From: Pogostemon cablin
Taxonomy: Eukaryota; Streptophyta; Magnoliopsida; Lamiales; Lamiaceae
Reading direction: 5' to 3'
DNA length: 64,000 nucleotides
Assembly: GCA_023678885.1 (NCBI GenBank)
Contig: CM043013.1
Coordinates: 21,236,791 to 21,300,790 of the forward strand
Shown piece by piece: positions 22,459 to 33,538 of the stretch (position 1 is its first letter; each line of letters begins with the position of its first letter). The notes beneath the pieces were generated by a model, which saw only the letters and a list, made by a program, of their open reading frames with translations, searched no databases and was not told the origin of the DNA. The position numbers and the translations under genes are program-made.

Positions 22459-23980
22459 TCAAGGAAAGCTTAAATCACGGAAGACTTTAAGTTTAGCCTC
22501 GGCAGCCTCAGCCCGAGCAATCACTTCCTTCATATGATCAACTTCAACTTGAAAACGAGTAGTTAACTCAGCATTCTGTGTCTCCAAGTATAATACTTGA
22601 GTAGTCAACTGGGTAACCTGGTCATAGGATAGAGCCGGATCAGAGTTTACCATATCGGGCTTAAACAACCTCTGACATTCTGCAAGATCTCGAGCCATGT
22701 TAGCCAGGTTGGACACAATCCTCCCAGCATGAGCACTTAATCCCTGGTCGGGAAGATCGGAAGAAGGAATGACAGGCTGTTGAACAGATTCTCGGGGAAC
22801 TTGGTTTTCTTCCGACTCTCGGGTTGTTTTCCCTTGGCAATTCATTTCTTCTTGGAATCTGCAGGTTCTCCTTCAGAGGATCCACTTGACTGGTACTGTT
22901 GGGCGATATCTTGGATAGCAGAATGAGTTTTAGAATACGTCCTAACGCCAGAAGATCTATGCCCTGGAGTGACCTCCTCTATATCGTCAGAAGCAGATCC
23001 CAGATCTTTGGGTGTTTCTTTTTCAAGAGAACTTGACGAAGCCGAGTTGGAATGATGAGAAGAAAGACCAGCATCACTATATTTCATTTTTCGGCCACAA
23101 GGTAATCCACAACCTACATCCTCATAAGGGACCAGAGACAGATGCAGTTTATCTGCAGAGAAAAAACAAGAATGCCGATAAGAGATCCAAAATAGAGACT
23201 CCAAGTACAAGTAATAAATAAAGGGCACCTTCGAGAATAGGGATACTGCGGCCGCGAGCAAGATTGGCCATGACTAACATCTCTTCAGACAGAAGAGCAG
23301 AAGCTTGAAAAGGAAAGGCCATATTCATAAGCTGATTATAAGCTTTCCTAAAACTGCGACTAAGACTCGCAAAGACGGGACGTTCAGGACCTGCAGAACT
23401 GAAAATAGCATCAGTAAGGAGGTAAAACATACCCAAGCCAACAAAGATCAATGCAGGAAAAGAAACGCGGCATAAGAATAAAAAACTTCCTTATTTTACC
23501 AGAAAGTAAGGGACGGAATAGCAAAGAGGACAGAGGAGAACCATCAAAATCGGACGAAGCCCGATAATGACCCTGCAACCAAAACCAGGAGGATTCCCAT
23601 TTGTGACCAACAATGTCGCTTTCTCCTATCAATTTTAGCCCCGGGGCATCAAGCAATAGTAACCAGCGTGGCGTAAAGCAAAAGTAAACAAAAAGTTAAT
23701 TTCTTGAGGCTCAACAAAGTGATGCCCAATCACCCAAAACAAACAAATAACAGCTAGAAGGTTCACCCAAGAAGCAGGAAGGATTTAGACAGGGGTTATC
23801 CCCCATTACAGACACACACGCATGATAAAGAAAGCCAAGGGCAATCGAAGCCCAGCAATAAACAACACTTCATTGAATGGAATTACGCCGGCAGGAGGAA
23901 CATGAATTCTGGCATCAGGACCAGGGACAAGGAATTGAACATGACTATATCCATGGACATCATGCAGACGATCCACACTT
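22459..23980 (-). pseudogene. Antisense module 2: gypsy-type domain, Ser-rich linker, coiled coil; two introns
   Basis: On the minus strand a domain like that of module 1 begins near 23980: PGPDARIHVPP, AGLRLPLAFF, FVEPQEINFLFTF and the block WESSWFWLQGHY (parallel to WKNKWFWVSGPW in module 1). Two GT-AG introns are readable, 23499-23391 and 23228-23153. The coding part after them gives GPERPVFASLSRSFRKAYNQ, then a Ser-rich stretch, then a coiled coil (22459-22845, ETQNAELTTRFQVEVDHMKE). Stops inside the domain show decay. Similar antisense reading frames are known in several Tat elements. Function is unknown. I believe the domain corresponds to the 'putative gypsy type transposon' family, not verified. 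Confidence 0.6.
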
Positions 23981-26148
23981 CATTGTTCAACTCTGAGCGG
24001 ATGGTCTCCAAGTCATCAGCAGTTAATTTCCCAGACAATTTTTCAACCACAGTTATATAAGCTGAATAGAAATAGAAGATCCGGGCAACTGGCAAGTCAT
24101 GCTCACAAATTTGAGTCAGGGAATCAAAAACTTTTATATACTCAGTATGCCAAAACGTACGAGCATCGATAGCTACCTGCACTTGATTAGATAGTTGCTC
24201 TTTCTCAGTGGACGCACTTACACGCAAGTCTTGGAATTCTTGTTCCAGGCGAGAAAGATTCTCCTGGTAACGGTCATGTTTCCTGGAAAGATCGGCAAAT
24301 GATTTTTCTGAATGATGGCGGGCTCCCTTTTCAGATTCAAACTGATCACAGAAATAATCCCGAGCTTTCACCAAATTTGATTTCTCATGTTCAATCGAGG
24401 AGAGCTTAACTTTCAGATCCTCCAATTCCTGAGAGTGAGCCTCGTAATCACGGGATAATCTTTCTATATCCTCAGAGAGGTTGGATATAAAACAGGAGGC
24501 TTGACCAAGATGGCCCACAGCACACAGTGATTTAGCCTGGGGGCTCATTTGAGGGATAACAGCTGCATTTTCTTCTGTCCACGACCGAGAGGGATAATTC
24601 ATGGCAGGTTTTTAGATAGGAAGGCAGACTGGCGGGAATCTTGGTATCCACCGATATGAAATAGGTGGCTCCTGCGCCATCAGAGAAACATCTGGTTTGG
24701 AAAGGGCGGCATTCCTCTTAGGATCCACATGACAAAAAGGAGTGGATTGAGAACTAAAGGAAGCTGTACCAGGAAGTAACTTAGAAAAACCTTCTTGAGC
24801 TTTACTAGGAACTTTACGAGAATCTCCTTTGGCATATTTGCTTTTAGATTTGGAAGAAGTGGTTTTCAAAGAAGCCAGGACATCACTCCCAGGAGCGGAA
24901 AGAGGATCGTCTGAAATCGCAATCAAGCTAGGTGTGTGTGAGGATTTATGCCTATCAGAAAGAGAGTCCAGAATAGAAACCTGGGCTTTTTGGAAGACGA
25001 AACATCTCCAGGAGGACTGAGTATAGGCCTCTTGGAGATAGAGGAGGCAGAGGACAATGCCAGACATTCGCTGGCAGGGACTAAATGAGAACGTTTCCCT
25101 AGAAAAAGAAAAAAGAGATCATTACACCAGCATAAAAAAACAGAAAAAGTAAAGCGAGCAAAGGAGAAAGAAAAGGGTAAGAGCCTAACGGTGTTAGAAG
25201 CCATGGGAGAAGTCTCAGAGGATAACTCGTAGTACTGAAGATTGTGGTCAGTAAAGAGATGAGTCAAATGGCATTTGGCAGGTGGCAATGACAAAATGGT
25301 CTCTAAATGAGTCTTAAAACTGCGAGAGAGACGATCAGATGAAGGAACGCCAGAAGCTGCGAATAAAAAGCATCAAGAAAAATGTTAGATGATGGAGAGG
25401 TAACAGTCACACATCAAGAAACAAACTAAAAAGCTACACTCACAAGGAGGAGAGTCCTGAAAATAATTAGGAAGGGCATTTTTCAGGGAAGCCAATGAAC
25501 TGCTATCTAAGCAAATAGGGGTATCCCCGCCCCAAGGGCCAGAGACCCAGAACCATTTATTTTTCCAGCCCTTGTTAGAGCTGGGGATACCGGTAATAAG
25601 GCCAGGACGACTACGAGGGAGTAAATAGTAGCATCCTCGGGCGTTATTCTCGACAGTAAAGGAATAGAGGTATTCAACTTCTTGAGGAGAGAGAAAGAAA
25701 TAACCAGATTGTCGAAACAAAATAAGTAAGCAATACAGAATGGACCATCCATTAGGAGTAAGTTGGGCCGGCGAAATTCTCCAATGAAGAAGGAAACGAG
25801 AGATAACAGAAGGAAGAGAAAAATGCACACCATTGTGTAACATAAGTTCGTATGCGCCGACGTAACCTCGTGGGGGCCAACACATACACCTTACGGATTA
25901 GGTCTGTGAAGAGTAATCGAGGGTGGACAGTATAATTTCAGAACATCCAATTTTTTCAGAGAAATGGTAGAGTGACAAATGCTAACGCCGAAGTCAGACC
26001 CATCCGTGCAAGTAGTCATATCGATATTAGGGGATACATCAATGGGTGTTTCGGCTTCACTAAGAGATAGATTAGAAAAAGTGTTGGGAGAAAGAGCCTC
26101 AGATCCAGAGGGTGAAAGAGAGGGAGTGTAATCGCTATCATGATCCAT
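23883..26148 (-). pseudogene. Antisense module 1: gypsy-type domain, Ser-rich linker, long coiled coil; two introns
   Basis: It starts at ATG 26148 (MDHDSDYTPSLS). A one-base frameshift near 25888 leads into the domain: PPRGYVGAYELMLHNG, SPAQLTPNGWSILYCLL, SPQEVEYLYSFTVE and WKNKWFWVSGPW. GT-AG introns are readable at 25443-25357 (donor GTGAGT) and about 25189-25099. A Ser/Lys-rich region (24612-25067) and a heptad-rich coiled coil (24602-23883, SEDIERLSRDYEAHSQELED) follow, with a frameshift between. A TATA box lies upstream at 26319. The gene is transcribed, if at all, toward pol. Its role is unknown. Confidence 0.6.
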
Positions 26149-26318
26149 GAGTGAAGTAGAAGATTTAGTACCTGAAAGTGAAGATTCAAAAGTCGCAGTT
26201 GATCCATGCGAAGAAGAGAAGAGCAGAAGAAAACCCTAGGAATGCGAAAAAGAAGAAAGAGGAACAGAATGATAAAGGCAGAAAAAGAAAGATGAACAAT
26301 TGAGTCGGAGTTGGGTCG

Positions 26319-26327
26319 TTTATAAAG
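26319..26327 (-). promoter_or_regulatory. TATA box candidate for the antisense gene
   Basis: On the minus strand GCTTTATAAACG lies about 170 nt upstream of the ATG at 26148, inside the element and outside the LTR. Spacing allows a normal 5' leader. Inferred from sequence only. Confidence 0.45.
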
Positions 26328-26414
26328 CCCAGCAGAAGGAAAAATATTGGAAGAGGAAAAGAAAAATCTAACTGAGGTTTCAACCTCGAATAATTTTATT
26401 ACATGTTATTTTTC

Positions 26415-26430
26415 GAGCTTGAGGGGCTAG
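26415..26430 (+). other. Polypurine tract before the 3' LTR
   Basis: GAGCTTGAGGGGCTAG directly precedes the TG of the 3' LTR. It is purine-rich, though interrupted. Confidence 0.6.
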
Positions 26431-26980
26431 TGTTATGGGAGATATGCTCGGCCCAATTCTAGATATTAAATAAGCCCAGTAACACAGGCCCAAGGGACGA
26501 GGGAAGGCGAAATGAACTTAGGCCCATCTCCTTTATCCAGAGGATAGTCAAGAGCATAAACCAGAGAATAACCACTGGAAATAACCCCGGGTCTCCGAAG
26601 ATCTTGGTGAAGAATGACAGTAAAAGAACAGGGATAATAATAATGATATGATATAGTGGTCCCCAATTATTTGTTAAGTAAGGATTCCATATCAACCAAT
26701 GAGGCACAAGAGCACCAAAAAGGCATCAAATCTATTAGGGTATGATTCTAAGATAGGATACTTGTCAATCATTGATTAGGAAGAACAATCTAGAATTAGA
26801 ATGAGGAATCAATTCCCATATATAGGGAGAGAAAAAGAAGTGAGAAAGGGGACACAATCTATGAAAAATACCAGAATGAGGAATGAAAATCTATCTTCTC
26901 TTTGAGGCATTTCCTTCTTTGATCCATCACTTCTTGTTTGGGTTACGTTGGAGTACTTGTGACGAAAACTGACCACTACA
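26431..26980 (+). repeat. 3' LTR of the Retand-like element
   Basis: It starts TGTTATGGGAG and ends CTACA; 550 bp; collinear with the 5' LTR at 15578-16138. Confidence 0.9.
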
Positions 26981-26985
26981 ATGGT
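26981..26985 (+). repeat. Target-site duplication ATGGT (right)
   Basis: It matches 15573-15577. Confidence 0.9.
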
Positions 26986-27480
26986 GAGTCAATCAGAGAA
27001 GCAGCAACCGATGGGCGCTCGCGGGGTGTGAATTTTTGGCAACAGGCGGGTTGCGAGATGTCGACAGCGAATCCGGGCACGATGATGGTGGCGGACACGG
27101 TGGAAAGAAGAAATGGTGGAGCGCGGTTTGCAGCGGTATCGGTAGCTGAACGGCGAGCAGTCGGTAAATCTGGCGAGTCTGAGCGGCGGGTCAGTGGCTG
27201 AGGTTCGTGAGCAGCAGCAAGATGGCGATTATGGTTGACGATGGAAGGCCGTGTGCAGCGGCAGCTGGAGACCATTGTGCAATGGCGGTGGAGAAAAGGC
27301 GGCGGGTTCCAACGGCGGCAATACATCGGTGATCAGCGGTGGTGGTGGAATGCGGCAGCACAGATTGAGGGACAACGGCTAATCTCGGCGAAGCCATCCA
27401 CTGAAGGAGGATCACGACAACTGGCGGCAGCAGAGCACGACGGCGCGGTGATAGGGGCAGACGGGCATTGATGCAATTCT
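26986..27480. other. GC-rich tract, right half
   Basis: This continues the GC-rich sequence interrupted at 15577. Short frames on both strands are Ala/Arg-rich by composition and are not conserved. It ends abruptly in AT-rich DNA near 27480. Confidence 0.5.
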
Positions 27481-27985
27481 TGCTGGAGATTAATCTCTTA
27501 TCTAACCTTCCAATTTTGACTTTTTAAGTCAATTTAGACTCCCACATGGCCCAATTAAGTTTTTTCTTTGATTTGGGCTTCAAATTTGGGCCTCTTTAAT
27601 TCCATGCTGGTCTTAGGCTTCAATATTGATTTATCTGGGCTCAACTTTCCTTTATTCCTCTGCAGCAGGTTGAGCCTCGTTGTAAATGAGCCACCAGTCC
27701 TTATGAATTAATTTGGTCTTGGCTCTATTTTGGGCCAATTAATTGTGCCAACTAAATAAAATAGACATGGTCTTATTTAAATTCAATCCATGTGGTCAAG
27801 TTTAAATTAACTAAGCATACGCATTAATTAATTTAATTAATCAGCTTCAATATTTGAGTCTCCATTGTATGTATTAAAATTATGAATTTAATAATTAATT
27901 AATTGTCCCCATGAATTTATTTTGGGTTGTTTAATTAATTAAATTTAAAATTTTTAAACTAACTTGCACCTCTTCTTTTTTTTTA
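27481..27985. other. AT-rich, non-coding stretch with GGGCC/TTGGGC phrases
   Basis: The composition resembles the distal LTR sequence at 30940-31200 (TTGGGCCT, ATTTATCTGGGCT in both), so it may be derived from a related LTR. No ends were found. Confidence 0.4.
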
Positions 27986-27989
27986 TTCA

Positions 27990-28526
27990 TGCCGAGGAGC
28001 ATATCTTGAGAATTTTTTAGATAGTTTTAGCTCGTATCTAGGAGCATCATATGTGGATAGTTTTAGCTCATATCAAGGAGCGTGACTTGAGGATTTTAGA
28101 TAGTTTAAACTTATATCAAGGAGCGTAATGCAGATAGTTTTCGCTCATGTAAGAGAGCTTAACTTGAGAGATTTTAGATAGTTTAAGCTCGTATCATGGA
28201 GCCTTGAATTTGTGAGGATTTTAGATAGTTTTAGCTCATATCAAGGAGCGTAATACAAAGAGTTTTAGCTTATGTCAAGGAGCTTTGACTTGGGAGATTT
28301 TAGATAGTTTAAGCTCGTATCAATGAGAATAATGTGGATAGTTTTCGCTCGTGTCAAGGAGCTTTGACTTGAGAGATTTTAGATAGTTTAAGCGCGTATC
28401 AAGGAGCATAAAGTGGACAATTTTCGCTCGTGTCAAGGAGCTTTGACTTGGGAGATTTTAGATAGTTTAAGCTCGTATCAAGGAGCATAATGTGGACAAT
28501 TTTCGCTCGTGTCAAGGAACTTTGAA
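27990..28526. repeat. Tandem repeat array, unit about 80 bp
   Basis: The unit carries AGTTTAAGCTCGTATCAAGG, GCTCGTGTCAAGGAGC and GGGAGATTTTAGAT. The last units (about 28290-28526) are the most alike; earlier units are shorter or degenerate. In element orientation it follows gag of the minus-strand gypsy element. Confidence 0.8.
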
Positions 28527-28627
28527 TTTGATTTGTCAACAGTTCATTGCCCTCAATCTTGGGATGTGCTATTTTCTCTTGCTTCCATTTTATTTCTATG
28601 AATCTTTATGGAAACTGCAGTCTTTGT

Positions 28628-29695
28628 TTATGGTTCCTCTTCTACGAGCTCATCAGAAGGCATGCCTTCAAATTCGTAGGAGTCTTGAATAGATGGCCAC
28701 TCGATGTCATTTGATGTCAAGCTCAACTCCATGTCGTGAGCTCTTGTTGCCAACTCTTTAAAAGTTTTAGGCCGAATTCCTTGGAGTATGTAGCGGAGAT
28801 TCCATTGCATCCCTTGAATGCACATTTCTATAGCTGAAGTTTCTAGCAGCTTTTTTTTTGCAATTGAGATTTAGGCTTCTCCATCTGTTGATGTAATCGA
28901 GGACATATTCTTCATCACTTTGCCAAGTATTTGTTAGCTCCATCATGCTAACAGTTCTTCGCGTGCTATAGAAATAGTTGAGGAATTCTTTTTCCATTTG
29001 TCCCCAACTGTCAATGGAGTTGGATTCTAAGTTGATGTACCAATCAAAGGCATTTCCTTTTAGATATCGGACAAATTGTCTCACCATGTTACCTCCAGAG
29101 GTCCCAGCATCATTGCATGTCTCAACAAAGTGTGCCACATGCTGTCTTGGGTTGCCTTTGCCATCGAATTATTGGAACCTTGGAGGTTGGTAGTCAGCTG
29201 TCATCTACAAGTTGTCAATTCTCTTTGTATGTGGCTTTTTGTAGGAAACACAAGATTTGGAACTCCATTCAAACTTGCCTTTTATCGTCTCTATCAGGAT
29301 ATTTTTTAGTTGGTTGATAGGAAGCATCTTGTCAGCTGAAACTTGTATATCTTCTTCAACTTGATTCGTTTTAGATGGATGTTGTTTCGCGGAGTCCTCC
29401 TCCTTATGCTCATCCTTAACTTGTTTCTTATTTGCATGGCTTGTCTCCGCACTACCTATTTTCTTCATAAGTATGGAGATCTTTACGTCTTGAGCTTCCA
29501 TATGCTTGTTGTGTACTTCAATGCCCTCATCATACTTGCGAGTTGTTCCTCAATGGTCATAGCATTTATTTTCATCAGTGTAGCTACAGCTGAGGCAGAT
29601 AGCGAGCTTGGCGTTGAACGAGGAGTTGAGCAAACAGAAACATTTTCACCATTCTTATCTTCGTGTAATGGCTTGTTGAGAGTAATCCCCACCAT
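28628..29695 (-). pseudogene. Gypsy gag pseudogene (capsid region)
   Basis: The reading starts MVGITLNKPLHEDKNG (29695), with MTIEEQLASMMRAL of the N-terminal part. 29501-29205 continues with MEAQDVKISILMKKI and KKPHTKRIDNL. The capsid piece (29138-28767) contains VRQFVRYLKGNAFDWYINLE, EFLNYFYSTRRTVSMMELTN and INRWRSLNLNC. The end piece (28825-28628) contains MCIQGMQWNLRYILQGIRPK and LATRAHDMELSL. These are characteristic of a common plant gypsy Gag. Three frame changes and stops make it a pseudogene. Confidence 0.85.
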
Positions 29696-29945
29696 ATGAT
29701 TTGCCTCTTCGGAGCCTTCGGAATACTTCTTGTAATTACTTCAACATTTTCAGTTTACAACTCTGGAGGCTTTGACGCAGCAGGCCTTCGTATAACAATC
29801 TTTAGTGGAGTTATCCTTTGAATCTCTTCAGTCTGCAGCTCTGAATGCTTCAAGATAGAAGGTATTCTTATTGCAATCCTGTATCCTGAGAAGAGTCATG
29901 CTTTGTATCTTCGATCTTGTAGAGAAGAGATGAGAGGTAGAGACT

Positions 29946-29963
29946 GTCCCACTGGGCGTGCCA
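29946..29963 (-). other. Primer-binding site (minus strand)
   Basis: TGGCACGCCCAGTGGGAC lies six bases inside the LTR edge (TGTTACA on this strand). The phrase is typical for the family that carries this gag. Confidence 0.65.
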
Positions 29964-30339
29964 AAATTTGTAACAATAATTTTTTTATTTATAATAAAAT
30001 AAATACAAACTGGGTACAAAGATAATTTCAGATGGATTTAATTTGGAGAATATGAAAGTAGGTTACAATCTCAATCAATCCTCTAATTCTTCTCTCGAAC
30101 CAATGTGGCTTTGACTTGACTTTGTTGACTGGAGTGTATACTGATTGTGTTGATAGCGTGTATGTTGAGCCAGATCTTCAAATGAAGCTTGTCCGAGCTC
30201 GGATGTGTAGTCTTGAAACATTGATCCGGAGGCGTTGAACCTTTGTTCGGATTAAACATTGACTGGAGAGCTTTCCACGAAGAACGCTTGATCTGGGGGA
30301 CTTGGAGCCTTGATCCCAGATTGGTGGTCGTTCTTGACT

Positions 30340-30820
30340 TGAAGTTACTTTGAAGATGATCTTGAGCTTTTCTTGACATGAAGCTTGAAGATTGAAGGCC
30401 GTTCTTGGCTTGAAGCTTGAAGATGCTTGAACTTGTTCTTCGCTTGGAGCTTGAAGATCTTGAGACTTTGCTTGAAGATCTTGACTTGAAGCATGAAGAT
30501 GCTTGAACTTGTTCTTTACTTGAAGCTTAAAGATCTTGAGGCTTGCTTGAAGATCTTGGCTTTAACATGGATTGAAGATCTTCGACTTGTTCTTCGCTTG
30601 AAGCTTTGAAGACTTGAAGATCTTGAGCTTGAACCTTTGAAGACTTGAAGATCATTCTTCACTTGTTCTTCGCTTGGAGCTTTGAAGACTTGAAGATCGT
30701 TCTTCACTTGAAGCTTTGAAACCTTGAAGATCTTGAGCGTGAAGACTTGAAGACTTGAAGATTGCTTGAAGACTTGAAGATCGTTCTTCACTTGTTCTTC
30801 GCTTAAAGATCTTGATAGAG
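30340..30820. repeat. CTTGAAGATC-type minisatellite in the LTR
   Basis: This is the same array as 12530-12870, with more copies. On the minus strand it yields an open but low-complexity frame. Confidence 0.85.
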
Positions 30821-30904
30821 CTTTACTCGTGTTCTCGATCTCTTCAAGAGCGTCATCTTCGAGTGCTTGAATGTGTGTCTCTCCTCCAAATGAATGGTGG
30901 AGGC

Positions 30905-30917
30905 CCTTTTATATAGG
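30905..30917 (-). promoter_or_regulatory. TATA box of the LTR promoter
   Basis: CCTATATAAAAGG on the minus strand lies in the middle of the LTR. Downstream sequence (CATTCAAGCACTCGAAGATG) would be the start of the transcript. Confidence 0.6.
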
Positions 30918-31416
30918 TAAGAAGTGAGGTCTAGGCTATTTGGGCCTTACTTAACGGGCTTGGGCCTCCAACTTGCTGGACCATAATCGAGCCTATTTGA
31001 CTTGGGCCTGATTTAATTTATCTGGGCTTATTTGACTTGGGTCAGGTCTCATTTTAATTTAAGTCCATTTAATTTATTGGGCTCAAATTAATTATCAATT
31101 ATTATTAATTTACTTTAGGAATGAATTCATTTAAATTCCAAAATAAATTAAAATTGATATTTAATCAATAAAATTCACATGTTGTCATTTAATTGGACAG
31201 TAAATTTTAATTGCTTAACTTACTATTATTAAAGTATATATGGGGCAAGAGATTTACCTCATATCTAATATATAGTGTACCGTACAATTAAAATAACTTA
31301 ACTTATCATGAATATAAATCTAAAGACAACTAATACCATCCTTCATTCAGTTAACAAAACTCCCATCTCTAATCAATTTGTAATTCTTCCCCTTCAACCA
31401 ATTCCACGATCTAATT

Positions 31417-32100
31417 TTAATCTCCTCTATCATTTTGCTTGCGTTTATCTCTAAGTTTTGAAAGACCAAATAGTTCCTGTACTCGAAACTGTCCAGATGG
31501 TGCAGGCCCTGATTGTTGCCAAAATATTTTTGATCTTGCTACTCTACTCCAGGTTATAAAACACAACATGTTCCTGTATGGTTCCAAAGGTAGAGGACCA
31601 GAATGGTCGAGCCAATTGAGAATTCCAACCCAAGTGTCGTGCGCTATTGGACATTCCACGAACAAGTGTTTGGTGTTTTCTGCTTTCACCTGTAGATTTG
31701 TCTTTGTTGGTATCCTGTTAATCAATGTTCTCCACACGTGTACCTGTACTTTACTAGGAATGCTTTTATATCATGCATATTTTATCACCTCCGGTTCGAG
31801 TCCTTCTGCCACCGTCGATGATTTTCTACGCATTAGTGTGGCATATGCATATTTCATTGTGTAATTTGCCTTTGTGTTCTTCCTCCATTCCCAAGCATCT
31901 TCACGAACTGGTGTAAGTGAAATATCATTGATAAGCTGCAAAAATTCATGTAAAATATCATATTCATAAGCCCTAGAATTCCTCCTCCATTTGAGGTTCC
32001 AACTCCACTTCCGTACTACCCAATTTTCCAATTCATTAATAAATCTACCCTTGTCTAGACTTATCCTATAAAGCCTTGCAAACCTGTCTTTTAAAGCCAC
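31417..32100 (-). pseudogene. LINE ORF2 C-terminal region (zf-RVT-like)
   Basis: The first piece (32100-31771) ends in the linker WEWRKNTKANYTMKYAYATL. The second (31737-31417) has MWRTLINRIPTKTNL, NTKHLFVECPIAHDTWVGIL and ITWSRVARSKIFWQQ, the conserved region found at the end of plant non-LTR reverse transcriptases. The pieces are in different frames. Confidence 0.75.
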
Positions 32101-32759
32101 TCTCTCATCTCATTTAGCTTCCCAAAAAAGAGTATTTTACCCATTTCCTAATCTTCTACCCAACTCTTCTCCAAACCATTCTCCCTTTGAGTCAACTAAA
32201 CAATTAAGAACTCCCCTCCACTACCCTCTGACTTTCGAACTCTCCCCCAAACCCACATTATGATAATTCAATCCTAGACTCTCTTCCCATCTCGACTTAA
32301 GAATGTTAACACACAATCCTTCTTTTTCATTCAACGCCCTCCATGCCCATTTGTCAACCAATGCATAATTAAAAAAAAACTTAAATCTTTAACCCCAACA
32401 CGCCATAGTTTTTTGGATGGCAATTTTTCTCCCATTTGATCCAAGAGATAGGTCTCTCATGCTCACCTCCCCCCAAAAATAGGATTTGTAGACTAGTGAG
32501 TGCTTTCAAGATTTTTATCGGAGCTTGAAAGATTGAGAAGAGGTATAAAGGCAGAGCATTTAAGATAGTTTTGACCTAGGACGAGGCGCCCTCCATTGAA
32601 TACTTTAGAGCCCTTACATTTTGCAATCCTTCCTTTCACCTTGTCTAGCAAATATATATATCCAGTCTGCAATTTTATAATGTGTGCATCCAACATTAAT
32701 TCCAAGGTATATGAATGGGACGTTCTTAATCTGGCATTTCAAGATTTGTGCGTAATCAG

Positions 32760-33538
32760 TCATGGTCCCTTCATTTTTAATGCCCACAATGCTGCATTTT
32801 TCAGATTTTCTTTCAACCCAGAAACCATCTCAGACAACAGCAGAAACTTTTTCAGAAAGAGTATGTTTGCCAGATTATTCTCACCTATAAATATCGTATC
32901 ATTGGCATACTGTAGATGTAGCATCGAGACTTTATTATTTACGATTAAGACCAGACGAAACTGCTTGTTTTCCACCACCTTTTCCATTAGTAGACTGATG
33001 TCTTGTGCCACGATTATGAATAAAAATGGAGATAATAGATCTTCCTGTCTTAGACCTCTTTCTAAGATGAAGTCATTTGTGGGGCTTCCATTGATTAGTA
33101 CCGAGACCTTAGCGGTGGAGATGCATTCCATAATCACGAAATCCATTTATTATGAAAGCAAAATTTGTGCATCATATCCTCCAGAAATGACCATTCAATT
33201 GAGTCATAAGCTTTCTTGTAGTCGATTTTGTAGATCACCCCTCCTGCTCTTCTTTGTTTCAGATCTTCTATTACTAAATTAAGAGCTACAATGCTATCCA
33301 TTAGTTGTCTTTTTTCAATGAATGCGGACTGTTCTGGTGTAATAATCGATTCCAAGATTAAGCTTACTCTTCTTGCCAACACCTTAGATAGAAGCTTGTG
33401 AATTTCTCCTACTAATGAGATTGGCCTGTAGTCTCTTATCTCCTCTGCTGCTTCTTTTTTAGGGATTAGAGTGATGAAGGTTTGGTTTAGACCTTTTGTG
33501 ATTTTTCCATTCTTGTGGAACTCCTCAAAGAATCTCAT
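32760..33538 (-). pseudogene. LINE reverse transcriptase
   Basis: 33538-33134 contains FITLIPKKEAAEEIRDYRPI, LSKVLARRV and EKRQLMDSIVALN, then DYKKAYDSIEWSFLED. 33146-32760 contains GSPTNDFILERGLRQEDLLS (family GxxQGDPLSP) and the active site as YAND at residues 80-83, where the family has YADD or FADD, so a catalytic Asp is replaced. A small frame overlap joins the pieces. Target-primed reverse transcription is the family's function; this copy is dead. Confidence 0.85.

Larger units (their letters stand above)
15578..26980 (+). mobile_element. Ty3/gypsy retrotransposon, Tat lineage, Retand-like (11.4 kb)
   Basis: The element has two LTRs (561 and 550 bp), a perfect 5-bp target duplication ATGGT (15573-15577 and 26981-26985), a primer site, and gag, protease, RT, RNase H, a second RNase H, integrase and a 3' region with antisense coding sequence. 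The extra RNase H between the first RNase H and integrase, plus the antisense region before the 3' LTR, points to the Tat group (established for Retand, Grande, RIRE2-like elements). Gag and pol carry stops and frameshifts, so it is defective. It splits an older GC-rich tract. Confidence 0.9.
27990..31286 (-). mobile_element. 5' part of a Ty3/gypsy retrotransposon (LTR, primer site, gag)
   Basis: On the minus strand an LTR (31286-29969), a primer site (29963-29946), a gag pseudogene (29695-28628) and a tandem array follow in order. No protease, RT or integrase of this element is visible, so it was truncated or its 3' part lies beyond later insertions. The partial LTR at 12153-12870 has the orientation a 3' LTR would have, so the pair may bracket the whole 12-31 kb region (inference). 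Confidence 0.65.
29969..31286 (-). repeat. 5' LTR of the minus-strand gypsy element
   Basis: The inner edge is well fixed (TGTAACAATAA on the plus strand, next to the primer site). The outer edge at GTACA (31286) is an estimate from the CA rule. It contains a CTTGAAGATC minisatellite (30340-30820), a TATA box and a GGGCCTGAT/TTGGGCT-rich upstream part. Confidence 0.65.

Noticed and set aside
27990..28526. CRISPR-like array
   Set aside because: About 80-bp units repeat as a whole without unique spacers; it is a tandem repeat in a plant retroelement.
32596..33282. 228-codon plus-strand frame
   Set aside because: It is antisense to the LINE reverse transcriptase, whose motifs are on the minus strand.
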